NCBI GenBank assembly: GCA_035518875.1
Contig: DATIXD010000136.1
Span: 1-6,637 of the forward strand
Length of the DNA stretch: 6,637 bases
Direction of reading: 5' to 3'
From: DATIXD01 sp035518875
GTDB lineage: Bacteria; Pseudomonadota; Gammaproteobacteria; Methylococcales; Methylococcaceae
The position numbers and the translations under genes were made by a program. Shown here in pieces: positions 5,812 to 6,637 of the stretch. A model generated the notes under the pieces. It was not told the origin of the DNA and did not search any database. It saw nothing but the letters and a program-made list of their open reading frames with translations. How positions within the stretch are numbered: position 1 is the stretch's first letter; every line of letters starts with the position of its first letter.

Positions 5812-6637
5812 ATGGACGTGATCGCGCGTATTGCTGAAGAGTTGGGAGTCAGAGAGAGACAGGTGCAGGCGGCGGCGGATTTGCTGGACGAGGGGGCGAC
5901 CGTTCCTTTCATCGCCCGCTACCGCAAGGAGGCGACGGGGGGATTGGACGACACTCAGTTGCGCCAGCTGGAGGTGCGGCTGGTTTACTTGCGCGAATTG
6001 AACGAACGCCGCGAGACCATCCTGGCGAGCATTCGCGAGCAAGGCAAGCTGACACCGGAGCTGGAGCAGGCCATTCTCGCCGCCGACAGCAAGACCCTGC
6101 TGGAAGACCTCTATCTGCCCTACAAGCCCAAACGCCGCACCAAGGCCCAGATTGCCCGGGAAGCCGGGCTCGAGCCCTTGGCCGATAGTCTTCTGGCCAA
6201 TCCGATGCTCGATCCCCAGACCGAAGCCAAGGCTTACATCAACCCGGACAAGGGCGTGGACGACGAGGCGGCGGCCCTGGAGGGCGCACGGCAAATCCTC
6301 ATGGAGCGTTTCGCCGAGGATGCCGTTCTTTTGAAGGAATTGCGGGAAAGGATCTGGAACGAAGGCATCCTGGCTTCATCGCTGGTCGAGGGCAAGGAAA
6401 CCGAGGGGGCGAAGTTCCGCGATTATTTCGATTTCGCCGAGCCGATCGCCAAGATTCCCTCCCATCGCGCCCTGGCCCTGTTCCGCGGTCGCAACGAGGA
6501 TGTGCTGAATCTGACGCTCAAGGTCGGCAAAGATGAGGACGCCAGCCATGCCACCTGCGAGACACTGGTAGCGCAGGCCTTCGGCGTTGCCGATCGGGGT
6601 CGGCCGGCGGACCGCTGGCTGCTGGATTCGGTGCATT
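5812..6637 (+). CDS. tex: Tex, S1-domain RNA-binding transcription accessory protein (N-terminal part, cut by the right edge)
   Basis: The first 275 residues of Tex are present, a conserved cytoplasmic nucleic-acid-binding protein of about 770-780 residues linked to transcription fidelity and stress tolerance in bacteria. The N-terminal region is highly diagnostic: DEGATVPFIARYRKEATGG at about 26-44, then GLDDTQLRQLE, and DLYLPYKPKRRTKAQIARE near 98-116. These belong to the helical Tex N-terminal module. The YqgF-like nuclease fold, HhH motifs and C-terminal S1 domain would lie beyond the window. ATG 5812 matches the family N-terminus (MDVIARIAEEL) and has AGAGGG at 5797-5802 with nine-base spacing. 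The frame is open to the last base. It is a housekeeping gene and probably unrelated to the pigment operon, so it marks the edge of the accessory region. Confidence 0.97.
   Translation, partial: MDVIARIAEELGVRERQVQAAADLLDEGATVPFIARYRKEATGGLDDTQLRQLEVRLVYLRELNERRETILASIREQGKLTPELEQAILAADSKTLLEDLYLPYKPKRRTKAQIAREAGLEPLADSLLANPMLDPQTEAKAYINPDKGVDDEAAALEGARQILMERFAEDAVLLKELRERIWNEGILASSLVEGKETEGAKFRDYFDFAEPIAKIPSHRALALFRGRNEDVLNLTLKVGKDEDASHATCETLVAQAFGVADRGRPADRWLLDSVH

Overview
The window looks like chromosomal DNA from a GC-rich Gram-negative bacterium, most likely a gammaproteobacterium. The support is Tex on one side, a lipid-A-type acyltransferase, and a set of genes resembling the xanthomonadin/aryl polyene pigment clusters of Proteobacteria. 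The taxonomic reading is soft. There are no rRNA or tRNA genes, CRISPR arrays, insertion sequences or obvious attachment sites.

Region 1 (about 1-4728, all minus strand, transcribed right to left) is a tightly packed operon. In order of transcription it holds: an FAD-dependent oxidoreductase of the flavin-halogenase type, a chorismatase (FkbO/Hyg5/XanB2 family), an acyl carrier protein, a COG4648-type polytopic membrane protein, a short hot-dog 3-hydroxyacyl-ACP dehydratase, and an LpxL/HtrB-like acyltransferase. Gaps are 30, 84, 6 and about 29 bp, and the last pair overlaps by 4 bp. The operon probably continues off the left edge, where a strong ribosome binding site precedes a possible TTG start. 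A sigma-70-like promoter lies directly upstream of the first gene.

Read together, the chorismatase would make a hydroxybenzoate starter from chorismate. The carrier protein and dehydratase would help extend it into a conjugated polyene, the halogenase-like flavoenzyme would modify or halogenate the aryl head, and the acyltransferase and membrane protein would attach the product to a lipid and handle it in the envelope. The ketosynthases, ketoreductase, aryl-activating ligase and exporter expected in such a cluster are not in the window, so this is only part of the system.

Region 2 (4729-4883) is the divergent intergenic region. Region 3 (4884-5720, plus strand) encodes a TIR-domain protein with one transmembrane helix and a C-terminal beta-rich domain. 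Region 4 (5812 to the right edge, plus strand) is the 5' part of tex, a conserved housekeeping gene with its own extended -10 promoter.

The two points most worth following up are the chorismatase-fed, possibly halogenated aryl polyene pathway and the membrane-anchored TIR protein, which has the conserved NADase-type glutamate and an unrecognised outer domain.
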